Assembly: GCA_001001925.1 (NCBI GenBank)
Contig: LCLH01000013.1
Span: 1 to 14,248, forward strand
Source: Candidatus Magasanikbacteria bacterium GW2011_GWC2_45_8
GTDB lineage: Bacteria; Patescibacteriota; Patescibacteriia; Magasanikbacterales; UBA10146
Direction: 5' to 3'
Length of the DNA stretch: 14,248 nucleotides
Shown: positions 5,811-13,312 of the stretch, piece by piece
Layout: each line of letters opens with the position of its first letter
Numbering within the stretch: position 1 is the first letter of the stretch
Program-made: the position numbers and the translations under genes
The notes under the pieces: generated by a model
What the model was told of the DNA's origin: nothing
Seen by the model: only the letters and a program-made list of their open reading frames with translations
Database searches by the model: none

Positions 5811-6017
5811 ATGGAATTTACTCTTAAACAAATTGCAGTACATAATAGTGCCACAAGTTGTTGGACCGCGGTCAATGGCAATGTCTATGATTTGACTCCA
5901 TGGATTAGCCAACACCCGGGCGGCGACGGAGCTATTTTGAGCATGTGTGGGTTGGCTCATTCAGCAATGGGCGGTTTCTCTTTCTCACTTGAGCGTGGTA
6001 ATGCTCGTGCTTCTTAA
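5811..6017 (+). pseudogene. Truncated cytochrome b5-like domain protein
   Basis: From ATG 5811 the first 47 residues match the N-terminal half of a small cytochrome b5-like haem/steroid-binding domain: FTLKQIAVHNSATSCW, then VNGNVYDLTPWI, then HPGG at 35-38, where His35 would be one axial haem ligand. After MCG (about 5949) the match ends abruptly. The remaining 22 residues up to TAA 6015-6017 look like out-of-frame reading of the next gene. The region that should carry the second haem ligand is missing, so the protein should not bind haem normally. This looks like the 5' remnant left by a deletion that fused two genes. Confidence 0.7.
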
Positions 6018-6216
6018 TGGTTCATTTGATGTGCTTGCGGCTCTTTTGTTGGCAATTGGCGTATGGGTGCGGCTGGTAGCGGCGGTTCTTTTTGCGCATC
6101 TTTTGGGCATTGTGTTTGATGTGGGGTTGAGCGCAATAGGTGTGCGGGATGTTGGGCTTTCTTTTGCCATGCCTGCAATTACATTGAATGGCAGTGACGT
6201 GTGGTGCTTTGGATAA
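5947..6216 (+). pseudogene. C-terminal remnant of a DoxX-like membrane protein
   Basis: In the frame running from about 5947 to TAA 6214-6216 there are about 89 residues. They start GWLIQQW and contain two or three hydrophobic helices (SFDVLAALLLAIGVWVRL; VLFAHLLGIVF), then IGVRDVGLSFA and a short polar end. This pattern, especially a helix followed by VRDxGL, resembles the C-terminal half of short DoxX-type membrane proteins found in CPR. The first half is absent: upstream is the b5-like gene in another frame. A GTG at 5947 could start translation, but I see no ribosome site. I treat it as a remnant. The DoxX assignment is from memory of family pattern and is moderate at best. Confidence 0.5.
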
Positions 6217-6221
6217 AAACA

Positions 6222-6252
6222 AAAACCCCAGCTCATGTAGAGCCGGGGTTTT
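6222..6252. terminator. Bidirectional intrinsic terminator
   Basis: AAAACCCC-A-GCTC (6222-6234) pairs with GAGC-C-GGGGTTTT (6240-6252) around a 5-nt loop, with one A/C mismatch. On the minus strand the stem is followed by a TTTTTGTTTTT-type tract, so it should terminate pnp. On the plus strand TTTT follows, so it can also stop transcripts from the b5/DoxX remnant. Confidence 0.85.
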
Positions 6253-6285
6253 AAATATTAACTAGCGCGAAATGTTTTTAGAACA

Positions 6286-8568
6286 TTAGAATCTTGGCCT
6301 GCCTCCGCCATGCCCGCCACGGTGCGGACCTCCAGAGCCACCATGTCCTCCACTTCGTCCGCCGCGAGAGCCTCCGCCTCCACCATTGCGTTCAAAGCGC
6401 GGTTCTTCTACAAACCCTTCAGGTTTTGGCAAGAGCGCTTTCATGGACAAGTTAATGCGTCCGAGCTCATCAATTTCTTTTACAAGCACTTTTACCGTGT
6501 CGCCAATTTTGACTGCATCTTCCACTGTGTTGGTGCGTCCCCATGCCATTTCAGAAATATGCACCAAACCTTCTTGGCCCGGCAATACTTCCACAAACGC
6601 GCCAAAATCCATAAGCCGTGTAACTTTTCCGTCAAATGTCTCACCTGCCTCCACCTCGCGCACTAAATTCTTGATCCACTCCACCGCCTTTTCCAGATTT
6701 TCTTTGTTGGGTGAGGTGACCGCTACCAATCCGTCATCTTCAATATCAATATCCACGCCGGTTGCGTCAATAATTTCATTGATAACTTTGCCACCACTTC
6801 CGATAACTTTGCGGATTTTATCCGGTTTTATGTAAAAGGATACAATGCGCGGCGCGTACTGGGAAAGATCTTCTCGCGGAGCACTGATGGCAGAATTCAT
6901 TACTTCAAGCACTTTCATGCGCGCGGAAAGTCCCTGCTCCAAAGTTTCTTTGACCATTTGCGCCGTGAGGCCTTTGGTCTTGGTGTCCATCTGAATGGCG
7001 GTGATACCTGCTGAAGTACCTGCGATTTTGAAATCCATGCCGCCTTTACCATCTTCCAAATCCTGCAAGTCGGTCAAAATTTTGTAGCTTCCATCCGGCA
7101 ATGTGGCAAGCCCCATGGCAATGCCGGCAACAGGTGCTTTGATGGGCACGCCTGCGTCCATGAGGGCGAGCGATGACCCGCAGGTGGAACCCATAGAGCT
7201 GGAACCGTTGGAGCTCATCACTTCTGATACAACACGAATAGTGTAAGGGAATGTGTCTTTGGGTGGCAAAACCGGCATCAAAGCTTTTTCCGCAAGCGCG
7301 CCATGGCCGATTTCTCTGCGTCCGGGGCCGCGGTTGGGGCCTGTTTCCCCTACGCTGTATTTTGGAAAATTATAATGATGCATATAGCGTTTTTTGCTTT
7401 CGCCTTCGATGCCTTCCAAAAGTTGAACATCGCCGGGTGCGCCAAGCGTTATGGTAGAAAGTACTTGTGTTTCACCGCGCGCAAACAATGCACTGCCGTG
7501 CGTGCGGGGGAGCACGCCGACTTCCGAGGAGAGAGGGCGAATGTCAGTGAGAGAGCGGGCGTCTACACGTTTGCCTTCTTTAACAATCGTGTCGCTAATG
7601 TAGCTCTCTACTGTATATTTGAATCCGCGCATGGCAAATTTGCGGCGATCTTTGCCAATACTGTTTTTTTGGAACCATGCATCCAGTCCTTCTTCTATTG
7701 CCGCAAACGCACCAAGGCGTTCGGATTTTGTCTGGAGCGGTTTGGAGAAAAATATTTTGTTAACGTTTTCATCCAGATACTGTTTCATTAAATCAAGCAC
7801 TTCATTTTCTTGTTCAGGTGTTGTTTCGTCGTTGCCGTCCAAGTTTTGTGCAAGCGCGCGTTTTTCTATGCCCACTTTGGAGCGCACTTCTTCTATAAGA
7901 TCAATTACTGGTTTGAAGTGTTTTTGTCCAAATTGAATTGCGTTAAACATGGTTTCTTCCGTTGCCTCTTGCGCGCCCGCTTCTAGCATGAGAACGCGAT
8001 CCGGCGTGCCTGCAACCACCACATCTATCAAACTTTTTTCACGTGCGGCATAGGTTGGGTTAATAGCCCATTCCGGCGCGCGACCTTCTTCTGAAGAAGG
8101 AATTTGCCCGATGCGGATCCCTGCCAATGGCCCGTTCCATGGAATATCGGAAATGGTAAGCGCGCACGACGCGGCGACAAGGCCTAACACATCGGGGTCG
8201 TTTTCTCCGTCAAAGGAAAGTACGGTGGCAACCACTTGAATATCATTGCGAAGCGTGTCGTCAAATAACGGGCGAATGGCGCGGTCAATGAGGCGTCCGC
8301 TCAAGATTGAGTCGTCGCTCGGTCTGCCCTCGCGCTTGATAAAGCGTGAACCTTTGATAATGCCGGCGGCGTAAAGACGTTCTTCCAAGTCAACCGAGAG
8401 CGGGAAGAAGTCTATGCCGTCGCGCACGTTTTTGCTCATGACAGCGGTGGCGAGCACCACGGTGTCGCCATATTGCACGGTGCAGGATCCGTTTGCCTGC
8501 CCGGCGATTTTGCCGGTTTCAATGGTTAGCATTCTGCCGCCCCATTCGGTGGAAAATTTGTGGACCAT
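6286..8568 (-). CDS. pnp: Polyribonucleotide nucleotidyltransferase (PNPase)
   Basis: This 760-aa enzyme degrades RNA 3' to 5' using phosphate and acts as a trimer in RNA decay. Two RNase PH-like halves are visible (about 1-225 and 325-560), with the helical linker between them. The catalytic-site region ends LEDGKGGMDFK, giving D506 and D512, the counterparts of E. coli D486 and D492. A KH domain follows (about 573-640, loop IGSGG at 589-593), then an S1 domain (about 645-711). The final 33 residues are a Gly/Arg/His-rich tail with RGG repeats, which canonical PNPases lack. ATG 8568 gives the expected MVHKFSTEWGGR-type start; no Shine-Dalgarno sequence precedes it. It is last in the rpsO-NYN-pnp series and ends at the 6222-6252 terminator. 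Confidence 0.97.
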   Translation of the reverse strand: MVHKFSTEWGGRMLTIETGKIAGQANGSCTVQYGDTVVLATAVMSKNVRDGIDFFPLSVDLEERLYAAGIIKGSRFIKREGRPSDDSILSGRLIDRAIRPLFDDTLRNDIQVVATVLSFDGENDPDVLGLVAASCALTISDIPWNGPLAGIRIGQIPSSEEGRAPEWAINPTYAAREKSLIDVVVAGTPDRVLMLEAGAQEATEETMFNAIQFGQKHFKPVIDLIEEVRSKVGIEKRALAQNLDGNDETTPEQENEVLDLMKQYLDENVNKIFFSKPLQTKSERLGAFAAIEEGLDAWFQKNSIGKDRRKFAMRGFKYTVESYISDTIVKEGKRVDARSLTDIRPLSSEVGVLPRTHGSALFARGETQVLSTITLGAPGDVQLLEGIEGESKKRYMHHYNFPKYSVGETGPNRGPGRREIGHGALAEKALMPVLPPKDTFPYTIRVVSEVMSSNGSSSMGSTCGSSLALMDAGVPIKAPVAGIAMGLATLPDGSYKILTDLQDLEDGKGGMDFKIAGTSAGITAIQMDTKTKGLTAQMVKETLEQGLSARMKVLEVMNSAISAPREDLSQYAPRIVSFYIKPDKIRKVIGSGGKVINEIIDATGVDIDIEDDGLVAVTSPNKENLEKAVEWIKNLVREVEAGETFDGKVTRLMDFGAFVEVLPGQEGLVHISEMAWGRTNTVEDAVKIGDTVKVLVKEIDELGRINLSMKALLPKPEGFVEEPRFERNGGGGGSRGGRSGGHGGSGGPHRGGHGGGRPRF

Positions 8569-8585
8569 AAAATAAAGATGTTACT

Positions 8586-8651
8586 CTTGGTCCAGAAGCG
8601 TGAGACGGTGATAACGTGTGTGCATCACAGTCTTGATGTCTCCGGGCCAAG
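8586..8651 (-). promoter_or_regulatory. Nested stem-loop in the pnp 5' leader
   Basis: On the minus-strand RNA, CUUGGCCCGGA (8651-8641) pairs with UCUGGACCAAG (8596-8586) in 10 of 11 positions, including one G-U. Inside, GACUGUGAU (8632-8624) pairs with AUCACCGUC (8612-8604) in 8 of 9, leaving an 11-nt loop. The structure lies between the NYN stop and the pnp start, 17 nt before the ATG, and has no T tract. That position recalls the processed pnp leader hairpin of E. coli (analogy only). Confidence 0.6.
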
Positions 8652-8680
8652 ATTTAATAAATTGTTTCAATCATTTTAGA

Positions 8681-9232
8681 TCATTTGTTGCTTCTTCCTC
8701 TGCGCGTGGTGCTCGCGCGATTTTGCATGCCGCCGGCGCCGATTAAAAATAAATCTTTGTGCGCGCTTAAATCCGTAAATCCATCTACTGCTTCTATCAA
8801 CCGTGAGGAGGCTGTTTCACGGAATGCCATTGCTTCCACCTGCCGTCCGCGGTTTTGGAGGTATTCAACCACTTCCACGTAATCTCCATCTCCGGAAACA
8901 ATAATGATAATGTCCAATAATTCCGAGAGGCGGATCATGTCTACCGCAATGCCCACGTCCCAGTCGGCCTTTTTTGCGCCGCCCAAGAAAATTTGCAATT
9001 CGCGCACTTTGGTTTCTATTCCAAGGTTTACCAATGCTTCAAAGAACGGTTTTTCTTCTCCTGTGGGGGTGGACACTACATACGCAATCGCGCGAATGAG
9101 TTTTCTGCCCGCAACGCCGGATTTGACTATTTCTCCAAAGTTTACGCGCGCGTTAAAAAGATTCCGTGCGCTGTAATACAAATTTTGCACATCAATGAAG
9201 ATGCCTACGCGTTGGTCAGGATGTTTGATCAT
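8681..9232 (-). CDS. NYN (PIN-like) domain protein, LabA/DUF88 type
   Basis: The 183-aa protein is a single NYN domain, the PIN-like nuclease fold. Expected acidic residues are in place: D14 with N17 in GIFIDVQNLYY, D90, D92 and D98 in KKADWDVGIAVDMI, and D115 and D117 in SGDGDY. These would bind Mg for endoribonuclease activity; the RNA target is unknown. The last 20 residues are a basic tail (STTRRGRSNK) that may hold RNA. The gene lies between rpsO and pnp on the same strand, 112 bp before pnp, which suggests a role in RNA processing (inference from context). The ATG at 9232 is preceded by a TATAAT box at 9259-9264 and has no ribosome site. Confidence 0.9.
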   Translation of the reverse strand: MIKHPDQRVGIFIDVQNLYYSARNLFNARVNFGEIVKSGVAGRKLIRAIAYVVSTPTGEEKPFFEALVNLGIETKVRELQIFLGGAKKADWDVGIAVDMIRLSELLDIIIIVSGDGDYVEVVEYLQNRGRQVEAMAFRETASSRLIEAVDGFTDLSAHKDLFLIGAGGMQNRASTTRRGRSNK

Positions 9233-9258
9233 ATTATGATAAAGGTTTCGGAAATTTC

Positions 9259-9288
9259 ATTATAAAAGCGCATTTGGTGGCAGTTCCA
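9259..9288 (-). promoter_or_regulatory. Possible promoter for the NYN-pnp unit
   Basis: On the minus strand a perfect TATAAT lies at 9264-9259. About 18 bp upstream is TGGAAC, a poor match (3 of 6) to TTGACA. Transcription would start about 20 nt before the NYN ATG. It would allow NYN and pnp to be expressed after the hairpin that follows rpsO. The -10 is good; the -35 is weak. Confidence 0.4.
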
Positions 9289-9300
9289 CATGAATGAAAT

Positions 9301-9338
9301 ATCCCACGTGCCTGTTTGTGTGTGAGGCCTCGTGGGAT
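9301..9338 (-). terminator. Hairpin after rpsO (terminator or processing site)
   Basis: ATCCCACG (9301-9308) and CGTGGGAT (9331-9338) are perfect complements, with an inner GCCT/AGGC pair. The hairpin lies just after the rpsO stop on the minus strand. The sequence that follows on that strand is AT-rich (ATATTTCATT) but is not a clean T tract, so termination may be partial or the hairpin may protect the rpsO 3' end. Confidence 0.55.
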
Positions 9339-9345
9339 AGAAATT

Positions 9346-9699
9346 TTATGGTGCTTGCTCCGTTATTTCCACTTCCGCGTTTGCTTGTTCTTCAAGTAAG
9401 GCGTCTTCTTTTTCTTTTTTGAGTTCCGCGGCACTACGGCGGAGTTTGAGTTTGGTGACTAAATCTAAATAGCTTTTTTGGTCTTCATGACGCAAAAAGG
9501 CGAGTAGATGGCGCCGCTCGTTGACTTTACGCACCAAACCGCGGCGCGAGGAGTTATCTTTTTTGTGAATCTTCAAGTGCTCGGTAAGTTGTTTGATTTC
9601 TTCCGAGAGAATGGCAATTTGCACTTCAGACGAGCCCGTGTCGTTTTCGTGCTTTTTGTATTTGGCAATAATTTTTGCCTTTAGATCTTTGTCTAACAT
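9346..9699 (-). CDS. rpsO: 30S ribosomal protein S15 (uS15)
   Basis: This is a primary rRNA-binding protein of the small subunit. The core of about 88 residues is typical: TGSSEVQIAILSEEI, then LTEHLKIHKKDNSSRRGL with the conserved rRNA-contact region, then VNERRHLLAFLR and the LDLVTKLKLRR end. The last 28 residues are an added acidic, Glu/Ala-rich tail (about 90-117), longer than the usual 89-aa protein. The ATG at 9699 gives the normal MLDKDLK start; no Shine-Dalgarno sequence is evident. It is first in the minus-strand series, with a consensus promoter about 110 bp upstream and a structured leader, so autoregulation by S15 is plausible. Confidence 0.97.
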   Translation of the reverse strand: MLDKDLKAKIIAKYKKHENDTGSSEVQIAILSEEIKQLTEHLKIHKKDNSSRRGLVRKVNERRHLLAFLRHEDQKSYLDLVTKLKLRRSAAELKKEKEDALLEEQANAEVEITEQAP

Positions 9700-9806
9700 A
9701 GGTCATGCGTGTTATTCACCAACGGACTACGCAACGCATACATCGCGAGCCGCGGCTTTGGGCGTCCGCGCCTTATTTGCGGCGCGCGCCAAAAGAGTAA
9801 GTAAGT
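9700..9806 (-). promoter_or_regulatory. Structured rpsO 5' leader
   Basis: This leader of about 107 nt is GC-rich. GCGCC (9768-9772) can pair with GGCGC (9781-9785) over an 8-nt loop, or CGCC (9769-9772) can pair with GGCG (9761-9764) over 4 nt. The two stems share bases and exclude each other. An ATGCG/CGCAT pair also brackets the start-codon region. Many bacteria have S15-binding leaders, each with a different fold, so this is a candidate and not a recognised class. Confidence 0.4.
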
Positions 9807-9812
9807 GAGGAG

Positions 9813-9841
9813 AGTATAGTATATAAGAGGGAAGATGTCAA
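9813..9841 (-). promoter_or_regulatory. Consensus sigma70 promoter for rpsO
   Basis: On the minus strand TTGACA (9841-9836) and TATACT (9818-9813) are separated by exactly 17 bp. This is the best promoter in the window. It points toward rpsO, with a predicted start near 9806. Confidence 0.85.
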
Positions 9842-9911
9842 ATTTAAAAAAAGAACAAAGGTTTCCACGCTCATGGCCACGTAGCCGATTTCATAGACAA
9901 TCCTGTTTTCC

Positions 9912-9940
9912 TTGCTTTTTGCCTTTAATTTTGCTAAAGT
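9912..9940 (+). promoter_or_regulatory. Likely promoter for ileS
   Basis: TTGCTT (9912-9917) and TAAAGT (9935-9940) are separated by 17 bp, each matching consensus at 4 of 6. Predicted transcription start is near 9947, giving a leader of about 27 nt before ATG 9974. It is back-to-back with the rpsO promoter. Confidence 0.5.
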
Positions 9941-9973
9941 TAAGACACTTAAAAATCGTAGTAAATTTGTACC

Positions 9974-12913
9974 ATGCCGTATAATCCTGAAGAAACAGAA
10001 AAAAAAGTGCTTAAACTATGGGACGATAAGCACATTTTTGAGCGTTCCGTGAGTGAACACGCGGAGGCGAAATCATATGTGTTTTATGACGGTCCGCCCT
10101 TTGCGACCGGCTTGCCTCATTATGGGCATATTTTGGCATCAACCATTAAAGATGTTGTCCCGCGTTTTTGGACAATGCGTGGGCGCAAGGCGCGTCGCCG
10201 TTGGGGCTGGGATTGTCATGGGCTTCCAATAGAAAATATTGTGGAGAATGAATTGAAAATTTCCGGTAAAAAACAGATTGAGGAATGTGGTGTTGATTCT
10301 TTTAACAGCGCGTGCCGGAGTAAAGTACTTATGTACGCAACCGAGTGGGGAAAGATGGTTCGCCGAGTGGGTCGTTTTGTTGATTTTGAGGATTCTTATA
10401 AGACGATGGATTCTACGTACATGGAATCCGTATGGTGGGCGCTTAAAGAAATATGGAAGAAGGGTTTGATTTATGAAGGGCGCAAGGTGTTGTTGTATTG
10501 CCCTCGCTGTGAAACACCCATATCAAATTTTGAAGTGGCAATGGATAACAGTTATAAGGATGTGACAGAAGAGTCGGTCATAGTAAAGTTTAAGGTTCTG
10601 GATTCTGCCGCGCATAAATTGCCGGAAAATACGTTTATTCTTTCATGGACTACTACGCCATGGACATTGCCGGGCAATGTGGCGCTCGCGGTGGGCGCGG
10701 ATATTACCTATGTGGTCATCCAACAAGGCGACGAGAGTTATGTGCTTGCCAAAGACCGTTTGGAAGTGGTGAAAGGCGAGTATGTGTTGGTGAAGGAAGT
10801 GAAGGGGAAGCAATTAGAAGGTATCGCGTATGAACCGTTGTTTGAAATTCCCGCGATTGTTGCAACAGGCAAACGCGCGCATTATGTTGTAACAGCTGAT
10901 TTTGTAACCGTTGCAGATGGTACCGGTGTGGTGCACACCGCGGTCATGTATGGAGAAGATGACTATAATTTGGGAATGCGACTTGATTTACCCATGATAC
11001 CTTTGCTTGACCAGCAGGGGGTGTTTAACGCGTCCGCGCCGGAGCTGGTGAGTGGCATGTATTTTAAAGACGCGGAAAAAATAATTAAAAAAAATTTGGT
11101 GTCGTGCGGGGTTTTGTTTGATAAATTTCCTCACACGCACTCATATCCATTTTGCTGGCGATGCGGTACGGCATTATTTTACAACGCGATTCCGGCGTGG
11201 TTTATCAATATCCAAAAAATTAAAAAAAATTTGGTGTCGCGCAACGAGGAAATCAACTGGTATCCGGAGCATTTGAAACATGGACGATTTTTGAAGGGCT
11301 TGGAAAACGCGCCGGATTGGAATATCTCGCGCAACCGCTACTGGGCGACCGCGTTGCCGTTTTGGCGTTGTGAGGCAGACGCCTGCGGGCACGTTACGTG
11401 TGTTGGCAGTTTGGAAGATCTAGAGATGCGCGCGGTAAATTATGACGAGGTGTATCAAACAAAAGATATTAAAAAAGTGGATTTGCATAAGCCTTATATT
11501 GATCAGGTGATTGTGTGCTGTGAGGCGTGTGGCGGCAACGCGCGGCGCGTGAGTGAAGTGGTGGACTGCTGGGTGGAGAGCGCTTCCATGCCGTTTGCGG
11601 AGTTTCATTATCCGTTTGAAAACAATGCGTTGTTTGAGGAGCGTTATCCGGCTGATTTTGTTTCGGAATATATCGCGCAGACGCGCGCGTGGTTTTATGT
11701 CATGCACGTCATGGGGACCATTTTGTTTGATAAAGCACCCTTCCTGCACGTGGTAACAACAGGCACTATTCTGAATGAAAAAGGCGAGAAGCTCTCCAAA
11801 TCAAAACAAAACTTTCCTGATCCGTGGAATATTATTGAACGCTACGGTGTGGACGCTCTGCGTTATTACTTGATGACAAGCGTGGTTATGCAGGCTGATA
11901 ATTTATTTTTTGCCGAGCGTGAAGTGGATGAAGTGTACAAAAAAATTGTTCTCATTTTGTCCAACGTGGTGAGTTTTTATGAGTTGTTCGCGTCAGAGTC
12001 GGGTCTGTCCCGCGCGGTATCGGTTCCAGCTTCAGCACACGTTTTGGATAAGTGGATTATTGCGCGCCTTCATTTGTTTATTAAGGATGCGACCTCCTAT
12101 ATGGAAAGCTATGATGTGGTGCATGCGTATAGACCGCTTGAGGGTTTTGTGAATGATCTATCCACATGGTATGTGCGCCGAAGCCGTGATCGTTTTAAGG
12201 GTAATGACGCGGAGGATAAGGCAAGCGCATTGGCAACCTTGCGGTATGTTTTGGTTGAACTTTCCAAGGTTATGGCGCCGGTTATGCCGTTTTTTGCAGA
12301 GGAGATATATCAAAAATTATCAGGCATGCCGCATGATTCCGTGCATTTGGAAATGTGGCCGGAGGCGCAATTGGATTTAATCAATGAAGAAGTTCTCGCG
12401 GATATGGCGCATGCGCGTGCAATGGTGGAATTGGGTTTGGCGGCGCGTGCGGAAGCAAAACTCAAGGTTCGCCAGCCGCTTTTGTATATACAGTATGAGG
12501 GCAAAGCACTTTCAGAAGCGTTGGAGAAGATCATAGCAGAGGAGTTGAATGTGGAAAGTGTAGGTCGCGTGGAGCGCGTGAAAGAAGACGCGGGTCATGT
12601 GGTGAAAGCGGAAAAAAATGCGAGAGTGAGTTTGTGTGTTGCAATGACCGACGTGTTAAAGGCTCAAGGCTTGGTGCGTGAAGTTACACGCGCCATTAAT
12701 CAATTGCGCAAAACAAGCGGGTTCACTATTCATGATCGCGCGCGGGTGCGTTTTGCAACAGACAACGCAAAAATGCGCGACGTTATTGAACAAAACGCGC
12801 GTGAAATTGCGGAGAGCGTGTTGGCGGACGAAGTGGTGTTTGATGCGGGAGCTCAAGGGAAACCGGTAAATATAGAGAGTGCGGCAATTGTTTTTGAAAT
12901 TACAAAAATATGA
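9974..12913 (+). CDS. ileS: Isoleucyl-tRNA synthetase, eukaryotic/type-2 form
   Basis: The 979-aa enzyme attaches isoleucine to tRNA-Ile. Class I signatures are present: HYGH at 49-52 (HIGH motif) after DGPPFATGLP, WGWDCHGLPIE, and KLSKS at 606-610 followed by KQNFPDPW. The editing domain lies in the large insert (WTTTPWTLPGN; TGVVHTAVMYGEDDY). KLSKS followed by KxNFPDP, and DALRYYLMTS, fit the type-2 IleRS shared with eukaryotes and archaea. The C-terminal zinc finger of the type-1 bacterial enzyme is absent, while internal Cys pairs occur at CPRC, CWRC and in a CCEAC segment. Its stop overlaps the next ATG (ATGA at 12910-12913). The start has no Shine-Dalgarno sequence. Confidence 0.96.
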   Translation: MPYNPEETEKKVLKLWDDKHIFERSVSEHAEAKSYVFYDGPPFATGLPHYGHILASTIKDVVPRFWTMRGRKARRRWGWDCHGLPIENIVENELKISGKKQIEECGVDSFNSACRSKVLMYATEWGKMVRRVGRFVDFEDSYKTMDSTYMESVWWALKEIWKKGLIYEGRKVLLYCPRCETPISNFEVAMDNSYKDVTEESVIVKFKVLDSAAHKLPENTFILSWTTTPWTLPGNVALAVGADITYVVIQQGDESYVLAKDRLEVVKGEYVLVKEVKGKQLEGIAYEPLFEIPAIVATGKRAHYVVTADFVTVADGTGVVHTAVMYGEDDYNLGMRLDLPMIPLLDQQGVFNASAPELVSGMYFKDAEKIIKKNLVSCGVLFDKFPHTHSYPFCWRCGTALFYNAIPAWFINIQKIKKNLVSRNEEINWYPEHLKHGRFLKGLENAPDWNISRNRYWATALPFWRCEADACGHVTCVGSLEDLEMRAVNYDEVYQTKDIKKVDLHKPYIDQVIVCCEACGGNARRVSEVVDCWVESASMPFAEFHYPFENNALFEERYPADFVSEYIAQTRAWFYVMHVMGTILFDKAPFLHVVTTGTILNEKGEKLSKSKQNFPDPWNIIERYGVDALRYYLMTSVVMQADNLFFAEREVDEVYKKIVLILSNVVSFYELFASESGLSRAVSVPASAHVLDKWIIARLHLFIKDATSYMESYDVVHAYRPLEGFVNDLSTWYVRRSRDRFKGNDAEDKASALATLRYVLVELSKVMAPVMPFFAEEIYQKLSGMPHDSVHLEMWPEAQLDLINEEVLADMAHARAMVELGLAARAEAKLKVRQPLLYIQYEGKALSEALEKIIAEELNVESVGRVERVKEDAGHVVKAEKNARVSLCVAMTDVLKAQGLVREVTRAINQLRKTSGFTIHDRARVRFATDNAKMRDVIEQNAREIAESVLADEVVFDAGAQGKPVNIESAAIVFEITKI

Positions 12914-13266
12914 GTACATTTGGCAGTATTAAAATCATTTCACAGCCTATTTCTCGGAGTGCGCTTTCCGAGCTTGCTAAAGAGACTTTTGGAGATATGA
13001 TAAAAGCCGTTGTTGATGTTGATAAAAAGATAGTGGCGCTAAGTGGGGAGTTGCATGCCGATGAAGAATCAATATTGTTGGAACAAGGGTCGTTGCAAGA
13101 GCATCTTTGGGGCATTAACCTTTATCCGGAGATCATGGGGGAGAATTTTATTGAGTTTGATTCAATGATTAATATCAAGCCTCGGCAAGGGAATCGTTCG
13201 CGTGGCGTGGAGAGTGAGGAAGTTAGGAAAAAAATTAAGGATGTAGTGCATATTTTAATTATTTGA
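12910..13266 (+). CDS. DUF5674 family protein
   Basis: The 118-aa protein is a small soluble protein of a family known almost only from CPR and related genomes. Recognisable blocks are KIISQPISRSALSELA, then FGDMIKAVVDV, ALSGELHADEE (about 43-53), LWGINLYPE, IEFDSMINIKP and QGNRSRGVES near the end. No catalytic motif is established; the conserved acidic and asparagine/arginine residues look like a binding site. The function is unknown. Its ATG overlaps the ileS stop, so it is probably translated together with ileS. Confidence 0.85.
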   Translation: MSTFGSIKIISQPISRSALSELAKETFGDMIKAVVDVDKKIVALSGELHADEESILLEQGSLQEHLWGINLYPEIMGENFIEFDSMINIKPRQGNRSRGVESEEVRKKIKDVVHILII

Positions 13267-13274
13267 GAATTTTT

Positions 13275-13291
13275 TGTCACAATTTGTGACA
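13275..13291. promoter_or_regulatory. TGTCACA-N3-TGTGACA palindrome
   Basis: This is a perfect 7-bp inverted repeat with a 3-nt centre, between the DUF5674 stop and the next start. It could be an operator, or a small hairpin reducing read-through. The half-site order is opposite to the CRP/FNR type (TGTGA-N6-TCACA). Confidence 0.4.
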
Positions 13292-13312
13292 TCAAATTGG
13301 GGTGGGAAATAT

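Noticed and set aside
5665..5895. Open frame overlapping the 3' end of the PEP-utilising gene and the b5-like start
   Set aside because: It starts inside the conserved phosphohistidine domain in another frame and ends in the b5-like coding region; no recognisable protein pattern.
6310..7936. Several open frames on the plus strand opposite pnp
   Set aside because: They are antisense shadows of a full-length, well-conserved PNPase gene; their translations show no family features.
9737..9757. Third copy of the palindrome arm (CGCATA ... CGCGAGCC) in the rpsO leader
   Set aside because: It shares only short GC-rich words with 81-96, lacks the GTTATGTG core, and has no partner arm.
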